Both the position numbers and the translations under genes were made by a program. The notes beneath the pieces were generated by a model. The model made no database searches and was not told the origin of the DNA. It saw only the letters and a program-made list of their open reading frames with translations. DNA of 64,000 bases from Rhea pennata (Eukaryota; Chordata; Aves; Rheiformes; Rheidae), in NCBI RefSeq assembly GCF_028389875.1, contig NC_084663.1, positions 18,490,666 to 18,554,665 of the forward strand, given 5' to 3'. Positions 1 to 12,552 of this stretch are shown here, in pieces. Each line of letters begins with the position of its first letter. Positions within the stretch are counted from its first letter, which is position 1.

Positions 1-554
1 TACTTGTATGATTATAATTTTCAGTTTATAAGTCAAATTCTGTTTTCTGAGATTCTGGGGTAAATAAACCTAACTCCAGTGGTTTCTACAGATTTGGCCT
101 CATCAAAGTGAAAAATGCTGTGTACCTCTTATCACAGAAAAACAGTAGGGATATACAGTAGGGAAAGCCTTCTTTTCTGAAGCTAAAGATCTGAAAAGAT
201 ATGGTACAATATGCTCCAATACGTATTCTTCTGTATAATATTAAACTTTGCATCATCTGAAGAAAAACATTCTGGTTTCAAAATCATGTTCTGGATATGA
301 TGCCTCCTCTTCTGGATGTGACGGTCAGGGAATTCTCTTTCCATGTGTTAGAACCAGTTATGGCCCATATAACTATCATTGTTTCAGTAACCTGCAGATT
401 TGTTACCATAAAGAGGCTTCCCAACAAAGTTATTTTTATTAAGCCAGCAATCAGATCCAAAGCTGAACAGAGATGCCTGTTGTTTAAAGATCTGAGGTTA
501 TATATAATATATTTTGAAATTCTATATGTGGACAGGAGAATATAGTCATGGTTA
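1..554. other. AT-rich non-coding DNA, nothing recognised
   Basis: Short open frames exist here but none has a recognisable domain, coding-like composition or a convincing splice context. I see no repeat that I can name. Confidence 0.5.
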
Positions 555-745
555 CAGCAGTGGGCAGGAAATCACAGTTTTGAGTCTTGGCTGTGCCACA
601 GACTTGCAGTGTGACTTTGGACAAGCTACTCTTTGTGCATTAGCTAATAATACTATCTCTATCTCCCAGGGGTGTTGTGAGAATACATTCATTAATGTTT
701 GTAAGGCGCTTGGATACTACAGTGAAGGGGCCATATAAGCACTTA
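555..745 (+). repeat. MIR SINE remnant
   Basis: The order of motifs follows the MIR core and 3' part: a GAGTCTTGGCTGTGCCAC block, then GTGTGACTTTGGACAAG, then the TAATAATACTATCTC block, then GTTGTGAGAATACATTCATT, then TGTAAGGCGCTTGGATACTA. Family assignment is from memory of the MIR consensus. The copy is clearly old, with many substitutions and indels, and both edges are approximate. MIR is an ancient amniote SINE, so an old copy in a bird-like genome is expected. Confidence 0.85.
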
Positions 746-999
746 GAGAAACAATCCATTTTTGCAACAATGTGCATCTCCCTGACTAAGGACTTTTTTG
801 CTGGAAGATTTTCATAGCTGCTTGTTATGAGTAAATCTATTTTATAATGATACAGTGAGGTTAAACTGCCTTTTGGAGTGCAGTTTCACGTTAGTATTCA
901 GAACAGGTGTAAACACTCATAAGTTTGAAAGCTGTTCCCAAGAAAAGAGAATAGAATTTTTATACTCATACATTTGAATGGAAAAGATACCCCTCCTGA

Positions 1000-1245
1000 T
1001 TCATCTAGTTCAAAACATGGAGAATTATTTACATCTGTATCTGTCTCACAAATGGTTTATTCTATTTCAAGTGCTTCTCATTACATTGTCTAAACTACCT
1101 CCCCAGGCAAGTCATTCCATTGCCTAATTGCCTTTAAAGTTAAACAGTTTGCTCAAATGTCTACCCTATTTTTCTCCTTGTGGATATAAGCTGCTCTTTT
1201 AGTCTGTCCTTTCTTTCTGAAATAACCTTCACTCATACGTGTTCA
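1000..1245 (-). mobile_element. ancient CR1/L3-like LINE 3' remnant, minus strand
   Basis: Read on the plus strand, this shows the complement of the CR1-like 3' region: CATCTAGTTCAAAACATGG, then CAAGTCATTCCATTGCC, then GTTAAACAGTTTGCTCAAATG, then a CTTTTAGTCTGTCCTTTC block. The match is degenerate, which indicates an old insertion. The exact family (CR1 or L3) cannot be fixed by eye. Confidence 0.6.
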
Positions 1246-4200
1246 GTTCAGACACACAACAGAGTTATAACAGGTTAACAAGTTATTGCTTTAGAGCCGA
1301 TGGGAGGTAAATTGGTAAGGCACTGTAATTTGATTTGATAATTTGCCTGGCTGAGTGCTGTACAGTAATAAAACCTGAGTATGGGGCTCAGAGTACTAGC
1401 ACTAAGCAGAAGGAAAAGCATATTCGATATTCCCAATGCCTTTGTAGAGAAGTTGCTGCTGAGGGAGTTCCAAACTGGAGGAATAGGTGCAGTAAAGAGT
1501 GCACCTATAAAGAGTTTTGTTTTATTTTGTTCTCATTTGTAAAAGCTAGGAGGAGCAGATAAATTATGAAAGTAAGGGATTTGGATGAGTGTGAGCAGTC
1601 CCTGAGGACAACGGAGAGGGATCTGCAGCTTTGGAAAGATCAGGAAACAAAGTATCTGTTGTGCATCTGTGTATCCATGATAATTTTTTACTTTTTGGGT
1701 TGAGTTGTTGCAAATTTCTCAGAGAGGCAGAAGTCGGAAGTGTAATTCAGTTGCTGAAGGTTAATGAAAATATGTGATAACTAGAAGACAGAGACCCTAA
1801 AAATGTCCCAACTGTGGGAACATATATTATGTTAGCTCATATGCTATTAAAGCTAGAAAATCCACATTGTCTTCAAAAGTATCCCACTGTGAGAAATCAG
1901 TGCTTTACAGTCAATTACAAGATGTAAACATATAGGAAACTAGGCATCATTTATTCAGGAATGGAATTACTTATTATTAATTTGCAGGTTTTAACATTTA
2001 GCCAATTTGTTGTGAAGTCCATCCCTGTACTATTGGGGGTTTTTTTGAATATATACTGAATAGGATTGTTTTTAATAAAGCTCCTATATGAATGACAGCA
2101 GAAATGTTTTTCAGGATGATGGTTTCTCAAGATTAGTACTGTTTTTGAGCTGTATTTTGGCTTTCTTAGCTATTCAGGAGAAGAGTTTTCCTATTTTTTT
2201 TTTCTTTTCTTTCTCTGTGAGAACTGGGTATGGAATGGGGCTGGCATTTTCCTCTATCACTTGCATACCATATGCCACTCTGGACAGAAGAACAGGCCAA
2301 AAGAAGGAGAGCAGTAAGCTACACTAGTCTAGGGTTTTTGGCAACTCATTACAAAAGGAGCTATGAGCAGTAACTTACAGTCTTAACTTGCACTCACAGT
2401 CATTGAGTTCCTCCCAACCTGAGGTATTGCATCTTGTTTTCTGGGCTTAGCGAAAGACTCAATACAACCATCTTTTCTTATTGTTTTTTAGTAAAAATAA
2501 TACCTGTATTATGGTTTTCTTAATGAAAATTCCAGATTTGGTAATAACACTTGATGTAGGATTGAATAAAAAGTATCAGTGAAGTCAAGTGAAGGAAGCA
2601 TGATTAACAGTAGATAATGTCATTCTATTATTGTCTCTCAGTTGTTTTATATCATAGCACTTCTTTCTACTTTTTTTTCATATTTCTGTTTATTTGGCAT
2701 TATTTAAGACCTCTGTTAACAAAAATTTAATCTCAAAACATATTTGCATAGCAAAAGAATACAGTGACAATAAAATCTCTACCAAAACAAATATAATGTA
2801 ACTCCTAGGATTACTTTTATCTTCTTCAAAAAATGGAAAATAATTTACCTATTGTGTCAGAATAATCCTCTCTGATGCACTGAATGCATCACACAAACAA
2901 CTAGCATGACAAAGATGAATACAGTTTGAACAAGCAGTTTACAAAACTATCTACAAAACTCAGTTCTAATAGTCAGTTAAAAAAGAGGACCATCGCAAAT
3001 TGAAAATGTGAATTTCTGTTGAAATTTTTTCATTTTGCATTGTGTCTGTCAAGAGGAAGATACACATCTTAACCTTTCTCTCTGGAAAAGAGCTAAACCT
3101 ATGCAGAGTTTTACATTTATATTACTATGTTTTAATGATTCTCTTACCAAATTTAGACAACTTCTTGAGGCTATTTTTCTATATGAGAAGCAGCAGAGTA
3201 AATAATCTGATGTATCACCAAGTGCAAGAACCTTTTCCTTATGGCAAAGTAGATTGTAGTGATTTCTCACAGTAGGGGGTGATTGGCTCGTATTTTATCC
3301 ATTTTGATAGGACAACAGTATTGATAAACACCTTCCTTCCTATGGCACTTCTTTAGGACTGGTGCCAGTTGCAGATGCTAACATAGCTAGCATAACAGCT
3401 TCCCCCTTACTGATCACCTTGGTGTCCTTAATCCTCAGGCAATGCTCTTCAATATCCAGTAAATCAAGATCTTGCTTGTAGTTGTTGATATTTCAGTTTA
3501 CTACCTAAAATACACACTTGCTTCTGATATCTCTTCTGTATTCTTCTGACACTATTTTGAAGAAAACATGTTTATTCTTTTTTTAAAAAAGATGGTACTA
3601 GAAGAAAAAAATCTGTTACATGTATGCAAAAAGAAGAAAACAATACTGAAAACTGAAACTTCAAAGACACTTTTAAACATAACAGTTATTCTAGTTAATT
3701 ACACTGCCTTTTGCTAGTCCCTATTTTCTAGCAGCAGTTGTCATAAGTTTTAGGAGTTTGATTTGTTCTTTCTATTTTAGAGATTTTTCTGTGAAAAAAA
3801 AAGATTTTTCTGTCATTGTTTCTTCATAAAAAAGCAAAGCAAGCTGTTCGTGGATCCAACCTTTTGTGGCACTAGAGTTTTAGTTTTTATTAAACATAGA
3901 TGGGGTTTTACTATGAAGGCAATAATTAGATCTAAGTGCTATGTGCTATATTTCTTTTTTTACGGAAGCTTCTGTCAAAGAATGAGGGGGGAGAGAGAGA
4001 GAGACAGAGACAGACAGACAGACCCTTTTATCTAGTTTCAGTTATGTCAGATGTAACTGGATATGCATTTGGTTAACTTATATCTAAAATGACTACAAAA
4101 AAATCCCCTAAATTAGTGAAGACTAGTTTTATGAATAATGTTCTCAGCATCTTGAAGTAGCTGTTACATATGGTAGGGTGATTACAAGGGGAAACTGAGG

Positions 4201-4732
4201 TCTTCAATTCTAAATCTTCAGGTTTGTGAACTGTTAGACCCCCTAATGTTGTAGTTTTTTCTGTGTTCATTTCCTTTTGCGTTTTCAGAAGTGATTTCAA
4301 TTGAATCATTTATGGTTCTTCCATTCAGATTATAAGAGCTATTTTGGAGCGGATAACCCTCAATGGCTGTATATGAGACATTGCCCGGGGTGCTTCCAAG
4401 ATGCTTTTGAGCTGGGTAAGGAATACTTCAAGTGTTGACACATTCTCAAAGCACTGTAGCATGGATTGAGAGCATATGGTTTATAAAATATGTTACTGAC
4501 CAATATTCTGTGCAGTATTGACAGAATAGACTATATCATTTCCTTTGAAATGTTAAACAAAACAAAACAAACATTAAAAACATATTTTCAAAAATGAAAT
4601 AGAATATCTAATCTGTATGCTGTAATTCATATGCAAAAACTCTAAGATATCATTGCCTGCTTCTGATGTGTCTACATTTTGTACTGTGGCCATTCAATGT
4701 TTAATATTTTACTAATGTAATGTCATAATATT
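1246..4732. other. AT-rich non-coding DNA
   Basis: No gene, CpG island or named repeat seen, apart from the GA/GACA microsatellite noted separately. Short open frames on both strands look random. Confidence 0.5.
3989..4022. repeat. GA then CAGA microsatellite
   Basis: A run of GA dinucleotides passes into GACAGA and CAGA units over about 34 bases. Confidence 0.85.
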
Positions 4733-4754
4733 ACCAGTATATTAATATACTGGT
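4733..4754. repeat. 22-bp perfect palindrome
   Basis: The two halves (ACCAGTATATT and AATATACTGGT) are exact reverse complements with no spacer. It lies just upstream of the dispersed repeat copy at 4757. It may be chance in AT-rich DNA or an old terminal structure of a transposon. Confidence 0.8.
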
Positions 4755-4756
4755 GG

Positions 4757-4833
4757 GGTAAACTGTGCTAAGAAATTTACTGTGACTTCAGGATCAAAGC
4801 TTATAGACATGTGGGCATGTCTTAACCAATATG
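4757..4833 (+). repeat. dispersed repeat, copy A
   Basis: Shares a collinear block with 7010-7091: CTGTGCTAAG..TACTGTGACTTCAGGAT, then AAAGCT, then TGTGGGCATG, then CCAATATG. The two copies are clearly related but differ by many substitutions and small indels, so this is an old interspersed repeat of unknown family. Confidence 0.65.
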
Positions 4834-7009
4834 TTACTTTAATGCTCAAACTCGCATTCAAACCCTCCGTATCATCCCTGCTATCTACACGTTGCTTTAT
4901 ACATTCTTATGGACCCTGGAGCAGTGAGTCATCATGAGTGGAGTCTCATCTGCCCCTTCAGCTCTGGGCATGGGCAACCAAACACACATGGACTGGTGAA
5001 CTCAAACCTGTGCACAGCCATAGGTATCAAAGACAGTACAGACACGGGGGCCTGGGCTGCGCCTTTCAACTGCGGTGCATTCAGGGAGGAATTTGGAAAA
5101 AGCTTTCAGTCTCTTGTTCAAGAGCCTGCTGACGAGTGCGAAGATCAGGACAGCCTGGCATAGACTGTGTGATGGGAAAAGCTCCCAAGAGCTGGCACAA
5201 AAATGGGTCCATGACCCCCTTCACTCCTTCTCAAAGGCTGAGCAATATCCAGGGAGAATGCATATTATGCCATAGAAAAGGACGTTACTCTTACAGTGTC
5301 TGTATAATACTCTTTCTAATGTTCAATCTTTCTGAAGTCTGACTGAATCAGCTACAATATCTCCAGGACTTTTACTGAAGTTATTCCATGCTGTGTGCCG
5401 TCAGTAGTTTCAGTTGCAACCTAATGAAGATAATATTGCTCTGTGTGTGTAGGGCACTGTTTTAATAGCTGGGTGTTTTTTTTGTTGTTGTTGTTTTTGT
5501 TAAATGCCAAAATCTTAAATGCTTCATCTCATGTTGTAATTAAAGATGTGAAGTTCTGTTTTAAAGCAGTGTAAGCATGCAGAAAAAGGGTTTCTATTAA
5601 AATTACATAATTCAAAATGAAACCAAAGAGGATGCTGCCCTTTAAAAAATATGCTGTTTTGTGAAAAGCTGTTATACAGGGGCTACTTCATTAACTATAG
5701 TAAGTTAGAGGCTGCCTGATGTATATGGTTAGAAGATGAAACCTTCTGTATAAACCTTTTGCAAAAAACAAACAAGCAAGCAAATAGTAAGGACGATGTG
5801 TGTACAAGGGAAGGCTATTTTAATCTGCAGTTCCTGCCATTATCCCACCCCAGGTGTATATAGATGGGCCTCCAATGCGTTAATTCCTCATAGCAGAGAG
5901 TTCAGTAATAAATTTCAGATTAGCTTGCAGTAGTCTCCTTCATCTTGCCAAACAAAATATGTTTTATACCATTTAATATTATCTGGCTATAGCTAATAAT
6001 AGCTAGAAACTAGCTAATTCTTTATTATTTTTTTTAATATCAAGAGCTAGTAGACTATATATATGACTGGCTTGTAAAATCATGGGTTTATATTTCAGAA
6101 CAACAAGTAAATTTGTGTTCTGAGATTTAAGATAAATTTGAAAACCATTTTCTCCTTTACTTATTCAGGATTGTGGAATGAAGTACTGAACACAGACCCA
6201 GTAGAAACTTAGTATTTAAAATTCTGGGCCTCATATAATGTTGCAGTCTGACACAAGTGTGGATCTACTGAAAACACGACAGTTTTCAGGCTTAAAAGAG
6301 GACTGTCATAGTGGTAAATTCATTTTAATTTACACTTACATTATAATTATTGTTTATTTTGTGCATCTAAGTTTTCAGCTGTGTATTTGAAGTAGTGAAT
6401 AACTTTTTAAAGTATCTGCATTTAACATTTGTCTGAAAAGTATTTTTTTCCCTCCACTAGTTTGTTAGCAACCAAAGGTTACCCCTTCTCTCAGTAATAT
6501 CACCGAGCTTGCTCAAACATGACAGAGGCAGTCACTCTGTGTCCCTTGTACGAACACTGCGTATTCTGTCCAACTGGGGGGGTGCCTTGCTCTGTATACA
6601 CTGCATTTTTGTGGTAGCTCCCTTGCCTACTTACTGCAATAAGAATCACCAAGGAAGGTGTCAAAAGAATCCATAGTGGCCTGACTGAAGCTCCTTATGA
6701 TCAATTTTTGTGATATTGAGGTGTGGAGGTGGAAGGTCAGAAGCTAAATAAATGTAAAGAAAGTTCTCTGGTCAAAGTTCAAGCTATAGGTCATGAACCG
6801 TAACAGTCAATTTGCCCATATGAATTTGTATCATAGCACTTCTGCAGAATTTGGATTTCCCTCCCCTCCCCCCCATTTGTGGGAGGGCAAGCAGCAAACC
6901 TCCAAACTCGTGAGCTTTGTGCCTTCTCCACACAATGCTGCCGCTGGCCATTCTATGGGGTTTGCTGTGCCTTGACTCAGAGTTGCTGCTTGTTCTGTGT
7001 GGCTTACCC
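4834..7009. other. non-coding DNA with a modest open frame at 4909-5163
   Basis: 4900-5280 is less AT-rich than its surroundings and contains an 84-codon plus-strand open frame (4909-5163). I recognise no protein in it and overlapping frames are equally open, so I do not call a gene. The rest is AT-rich and unremarkable. Confidence 0.4.
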
Positions 7010-7091
7010 CAGTGGGTCTTAGACTGTACTGAGATTTGTACTGTGACTTCAGGATGAAAGCTAACAGGTTGTGTGGGCATGACCCAATATG
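7010..7091 (+). repeat. dispersed repeat, copy B
   Basis: Direct-orientation relative of 4757-4833. The block TACTGTGACTTCAGGAT is identical in both copies, followed by AAAGCT, TGTGGGCATG and CCAATATG in the same order. Confidence 0.65.
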
Positions 7092-8739
7092 AAGGAGGAC
7101 TTACTTACTGAAGGTTACTTCATTTAAGTTGTGTGCATATAGGCCAGACCCTCAGGAAGTGATGATGGAAACTCCATGGTCTATAACTAAGTTTAATTAA
7201 TATCATGTGTTTAATAGTTGTAGTTATAAAATAAAATCATTTTTAAGTAGAGCTGTGTTAAAAAAAATAGTGGTTTTAGATCTGTACCAATTGCAAGTAC
7301 CATCAGTGTACTGCACAGAGTTGAATTTTGTAAGGCTCCAGATTTTGTAATCTCAGATGCACTGGAGTTTTTCTGTGTAAGAGATTCCCTGGGTCATAAT
7401 GTTGTCGTTGTACTACTCATTGGAAAACCTCAATTGCAGAGCTAGTGGAATGAGAGTTGGATTAGCTGGCACAGTGTTGTCTGGCAGATCTTTCACTTGT
7501 GCAATGTTATCCCTTCCCTTATATCCCCCACCCCCACCCCAGAGGATTCCTAGTCTACTGCATTTGGTGAGATACATATGTTTTCCCCAGCTACAAGAGC
7601 TGTGAAGGGTTCCTCTGGGATATCTAAGTATAAATATCTAAGTGTGTCTTCAGTCGCTAGGTTATTTTTAGTCAATGAGTGGTTAGCAAGTCATCTGTAA
7701 TTGTGTAGTTAAATGTGTCAGAGCAGCTACTGCAAAGATAGGTGCTCCCTGTAAAAGGTTGAGTGTATCAGGTAAAATGAAAGCGCACAAGGGCAACGTG
7801 GCATAAGCGAGCTGCTTGAGGATTTGAATGGTACAAGGGGAGATTACGGGATAAACAGACATGAGGAAGATGATCCATGAGTGCAACATGGAAGGAGGAG
7901 CATGATAATATACTTCGACTAAACTATCCATAATACACGTGCCTGGCATAGTGTGCCATTTTGGATTTGCGTTCTTTTGGAATTTACCAGTGGTTCAGGG
8001 GATCACAGCGATCTTAAAGAACCTTTCATTTCATTTCCCCTTAGCCAGCTCATGCACAGCCTTTGTCAGTAGTGGCCAAAAGCTATTACCAACCGGTGGC
8101 TGCTGAGTGTGAGAAAGTGAAATGAGTTCCCAATGGGCAACTGTCCACACGACAAAAACTGCTGGCACTGCTCGTTCTCTATAAATAGAAACCAAACCAG
8201 AAAAGAAAGTCAGTAAGATAGTAGGAAGAAGAGAAGAACAGCAAAATACTACAACTGAAAAGCTAAAGTCTTTTTTTACAAATACATCAGAAGTACTAAG
8301 TAGACTTGACGCACTGTAATAAAGAAAAGGTGAATTATGTTGCACATTGATTATTCTAAAATACCTATGCCATGCTATTCCTGTGTCATGAGCAAACCAG
8401 AGAATTTAACAGAATCTCTTTAGAGAGTACTTTTTACTCCAGTGGTGCTTAGGTAGCACCAGCTGAAGATCTGGTGCAGTATTTTGAGGACTACATGCAG
8501 GAATTGTGACCAGTCCAACAGTAAAGAAATGTGAACTAATTGTTGGTATGCCAAGAACAGTGTGAAAAAAAATATTTAAAGGCTGCAAAGAGTAATTAGT
8601 GGAAATATATCCATCTGTATTCGTACAGTGTGTATATATATTGAATAACATATCATGTATTTTGGTAGATTAAAAATGGGAAAGAATTTATAATGCCACC
8701 TCAGGCACATGTGAAAGATGAACTGGGTAATTTTCAACA
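7092..8739. other. AT-rich non-coding DNA
   Basis: Minus-strand open frames of about 80-104 codons (7683-7949, 8031-8345, 8406-8651) have no recognisable domains and no mutual spacing that suggests exons. Nothing else seen. Confidence 0.45.
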
Positions 8740-8835
8740 AAATAAAATGTTAAACTTAGCATCAGGAGAAACATCCCAGCTGAGAGAACCACTGGGCTGG
8801 AATAATCTGCTCAAGTGACTGGTGACAGACTATTG
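8740..8835 (+). mobile_element. ancient CR1-like 3' remnant
   Basis: The series TTAAACTTAGCATCAGGAG, GAGAGAACCACTGGGCTGGA and ATAATCTGCTCAAGTGACTGG follows the 3' part of old CR1-like LINE consensuses, as I remember them. It is degenerate, with soft boundaries. Confidence 0.5.
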
Positions 8836-9767
8836 CCTGAGTAACTCAAAAGCAGCAAAAATAAAACCCAGTGGGCCAGTACCCCAGTGGGCATTGGCAA
8901 AAGTTTGAGCAAGATAAACTAATAATAGATACTGTCTGCTCTATTTTTCTTGGTGATTAAAAGCCAGTAGTAGATTCTGAATTTATTAGTGAAAATGGGC
9001 TAATGTCATGTTCTGTGCTACTGCATTTAGATCTGCATTGGCCATGTGTGGTTTTGGTTTTTACTGCATGAACAGGAATGAAATTATTATGTAAAAAAAA
9101 TTCAACACAACTGAAAACACCAAGGGTTTAGTTACAGTAATATGGAGCACAATCTGAATATGATCACGTTCCAAGAATTTTAACGTCTTTTTATTTATAA
9201 AATATCTCAGCATTGAAGAATAAATCTTTGGAATTTTAGTAGAATCTTTTCAAGGGATTAAATGCAGAGTACAGAAAATACTTTTAAACCTCTAGAACTG
9301 AGCAAATGGTGCTATCTTTGCTACTGAGTTCCAGTTTTAGTAATCTGTAGAACTAGATTCTACAGAACTAGAAAGAAATGAGACGAAACAAATGAAGGAA
9401 CAAATGAAGTTATTTCCAAAAGAGAATATATAGTTTGGAAATGATGTACATTTTTTTTCAGTTGCTTTCTCAGAAGAATTTGGAAGTGCTTATAGCTCAA
9501 ATACCTTTGCTTTTTCTTCTTGGCATCAGAAAATGCATCAATGATGCATTCATCACTACTTTTCCCAGCTGCAACTGAGGTGTGTATTTCAACATCTTTA
9601 CCAGCCATTAGCCTTGTCAAGGAGCTTTCAGGTGCTCGGGATCCCTCCTCTAATGTTTAAATGTAACTAGGGAATTTGCTGAAGAATGGTTTCCAGGCAG
9701 AAGCTATTGCTGGGACACAGCCAAAGGGTACGTGCACCCTTTGTCTGTATATTGCTGGGGATGTGTG

Positions 9768-9769
<2 letters not shown>
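8836..9769. other. AT-rich non-coding DNA, nothing recognised
   Basis: No coding, RNA or named repeat signal seen. Confidence 0.5.

Positions 9770-9802
<33 letters not shown>
9770..9802. repeat. poly-A tract (about 33 A)
   Basis: Uninterrupted A run. No recognisable retrotransposon body precedes it, so I treat it as a homopolymer. A matching T run lies at 10675. Confidence 0.9.
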
Positions 9803-9804
<2 letters not shown>

Positions 9805-11229
9805 AAATTCATAGTGAGATAGTTCTGTAAATCTCTCTGGGTCTAAGCAGCTTAGAAATTGTTTGGCATGTGCTATTCCACGAGTTGGAGATGGAATGTA
9901 AATCTTAATAGGCTGAAATATAAGGGGAATTTTTGTTAGTGGAATATATTCGGAAAAACCTTTCAGAGAAGTCTGTGCTGGTAATTTGAGACATCTTCAA
10001 CATTTTATAAATCTTTATTCAAGTGACAAGTCAAAAAATTGAAGACAGCTATTTTTGAATAGGACTCACCCTATTTGAAAGGTCCAAAGCTATTTAGAAA
10101 ATATAAAAAACACAGTGAACCATATTTAGTACAGCAAGCAGCGTTGCCAGGTACCACTGTCCTCCCAAATGGGAAGTCTTCTGGAATCCCTTGTTGCTAT
10201 GAGACTAAATATCTCCGTACAGTGTGAGCACTGAACCAGATTTTGCTCCCACTTACACTAGCATTCATGTAGAGGGACTCCCCTGTGGCCAGCAAGCACA
10301 GTGCCAGATTCTGATGTCTTGCTTATTAAAAGGTCTGATCCAAAGCCCCCGAGTATTTTGCTAATTCAGGAGCTTCAAAGAAGTAAGACTAGTTTAGAAT
10401 TGAAGTACATGGGAGCAGGGATGTCATTTTGAACTTTGAAAAGAGTAAGCAATAGATTTTGGCTCCCTGGCAGTGTGTCTTCACATACTTTAGTCAAAAA
10501 AGAAAGCAATATATTGCATAGAATTGTTTATAGCTTCTCTCTCCAAACTTAGCATTTTCAAGCTGAAAGATATGTATTGCTTATCCTGGTCTGCATAAAC
10601 TCTTAAGTTTGAGACACTTTTAAAATCCATTTATCTTTATTTGTAGACTTTCTTTAAAAAAATGCAGCTATTTCTTTTTTTTTTTTTTTTTTTTTTTTTT
10701 TGTGATTGCCTAAGCATAAAATGTGTGGATTTTCTTTAAACACTTGACACTTTTTCCTTTCACCCAGAAGACAAATAAACAAACAAAACCCAACTTGAAC
10801 TGAGCCCAAGTATGGCCAATTTCTCACCAAAGGGTACATTTCAGAATGAAAGATTTACAGTGGAATATCTCTAGTGTAGCTATGACATTGCTTTAACATT
10901 GCATTGCTGTAATCTTCAAATATAGAAAATGCCATAAATGGGCTTATAGGGATTTGTGTGAAGTTTAAAATTCAAAAGATAGTTGCTTTTAATGTTTCTC
11001 TGTGCTATCAGTGAAAACCAAAAAGCACAGAGAAGAACTTAACACAGATCATCAACAACAAAGGAGATGTTCGCTCAGCTAAAATATTGATCTTTTATTA
11101 ATCTGTCCTCCCAAGCATCCAGAAAGCCCTCATTTTTTAATTAACAAAATAAATAGTAAGCATTAAAAATAAACATAAAACCAAACATTTAACCAAACAG
11201 CTACGAAAACAAAGCTACGACTTAACCCG
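9803..11229. other. non-coding DNA upstream of the CpG island
   Basis: Mostly AT-rich. 10236-10350 has two blocks (CCAGATTTTGCTCCCACTT and GCCAGATTCTGATGTCTTGC) that look like pieces of an old interspersed repeat common in sauropsid DNA, whose name I cannot recall. The composition changes sharply at about 11230, where the CpG island starts. Confidence 0.45.
10675..10701. repeat. poly-T tract (about 27 T)
   Basis: Uninterrupted T run, the complement of the A tract at 9770, with about 870 bases between them. Confidence 0.9.
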
Positions 11230-11856
11230 CAGCTATTCCCTTACTTTGTTTATATCTTCAAAACCGCGGGTGCGCTTTCGTGCAGCCAAACCGCACAACG
11301 CATCAGCCCTCGGCGCGTTACTGTCGCCGCCGCGCAGGTGAATCCGCTGTGTGGCGGAGCCAGCCCGGGGCAGAGCAGCCCGGGGCGCGGGGGACGCGGC
11401 CGCGCCGCGCCGCGCAGGGCCGGGCCGCGCGGCTCCTCGGCAGACGAGTTGCGCGCCCGTCGCGGGGGGCAGCCCCGCGCCCGGCTGCTTGTCGCGACCC
11501 GCGCCCCCGGCTCCCGCTGCCGGGCTCGCTTGCGGCGCGGCGGGCGGCGCAGCCTGCGGGAGTTGCGCGGGGCGGCCGGCGGCGTTTGAACGCGGGAAGC
11601 GCGGCGGCGCGCCGGGTTCCGCGGGCAGAGGTGTGCCCGCAAGCGGCGTCTCCCCGGCCCCGTCGTGCGGTCCAGATGCATGCAGCGCGGCAGCGCAGCA
11701 GCGCGCAGCTGCCCGCCGCGCAGCCTGGGCGCCCCCTCCCACCTCGCGCAGAGCCGCGTGCGCGGCAGGAGCGCGGCGAAGTGCGGCCGGGACGGCGGTG
11801 CAGCCCGCGCCCGTCGGGGCAGCCCCGCGGCTCCCGGTAAGGAGCGCGGCAGCGCG

Positions 11857-11900
11857 CCCCGCGCAGCCGGGAGCGCAGCCCCGCGCAGCCGGGAGCGCAG
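11857..11900. repeat. 22-bp perfect tandem duplication in the CpG island
   Basis: Two back-to-back identical 22-base units beginning CCCCGCGCAGCCGGGAGC, with a partial third unit (CCCCGCGC) after them. Confidence 0.85.
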
Positions 11901-12444
11901 CCCCGCGCCGCAGCCCCGCCCGGACGCGGCGCGGCGAGCTGCTCCGTGCAGCAGCCCGCCGCCGCTGCGCGGCCCTCGGGACTCCCCCGGGCGTGGGGAG
12001 GCGGCGGAAGCACCGGCAGTGGGGTGTTTATTTTGGGGAGGGGGCGGCGGGGGTGATTTATGGCATTATTCCCTTGGCGTTGTTTCCCGCTGGGGGGGGG
12101 GCTCCGCGGAGACATCGCCCCGCAGGCGGAGCTGGCGCTGGCCGCGGCCCGGCGCGGCTGCCCGCCGTGCGCTCCGCGGGTGCCGCCGCTCTCCGCTGCC
12201 GACGGGACGGGGCCGGCCCTCCGCGGGCGCGGCCCGCCGCGGGCGCTCCCCGGGCCGAGCCGGCGGAGGGGGCGCAACAAATTGCCGCCAGGCGGGAGAA
12301 GTTGCAGTGCAGCGAGGACCCTCCCCCCGCCGCCCGCCCTCCCCCGCCCGCCCGCTCTCTCCTCCCCGCGCCGTGGCAGCGAGCCGCGAGCGGCGGCCCG
12401 GCGAGCGGGGCAGAGCGAGCGCGAGCGGCGCCCGCAGCCCGGCG

Positions 12445-12528
12445 ATGCTGCGGCGGCTCCCGCGGAGCCTCGGCGGGGAGGGCCCGGCCCGCGCGCGCCC
12501 CGCGCCGCCCGGCGGCGGCGCGCCCTGA
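12445..12528 (+). promoter_or_regulatory. upstream ORF 1 (27 codons)
   Basis: ATG at 12445 has G at -3 and C at +4; the frame begins MLRRLPRSLGGEG and ends at TGA 12526-12528. It would act as a uORF only if transcription starts upstream of it, which the sequence alone does not show. Inferred effect: it would reduce scanning to the main start. Confidence 0.4.
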
Positions 12529-12552
12529 GCGGCGGCGGCGGCGGCGGCGGCC
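12529..12552. repeat. GCG/GGC trinucleotide run
   Basis: Immediately after uORF 1 the plus strand carries an uninterrupted run of GGC units, interrupted only at its edges. Confidence 0.85.

Noticed and set aside
4909..5163. 84-codon plus-strand open frame in a GC-richer patch
   Set aside because: No recognisable domain, and other frames overlap it with similar openness.
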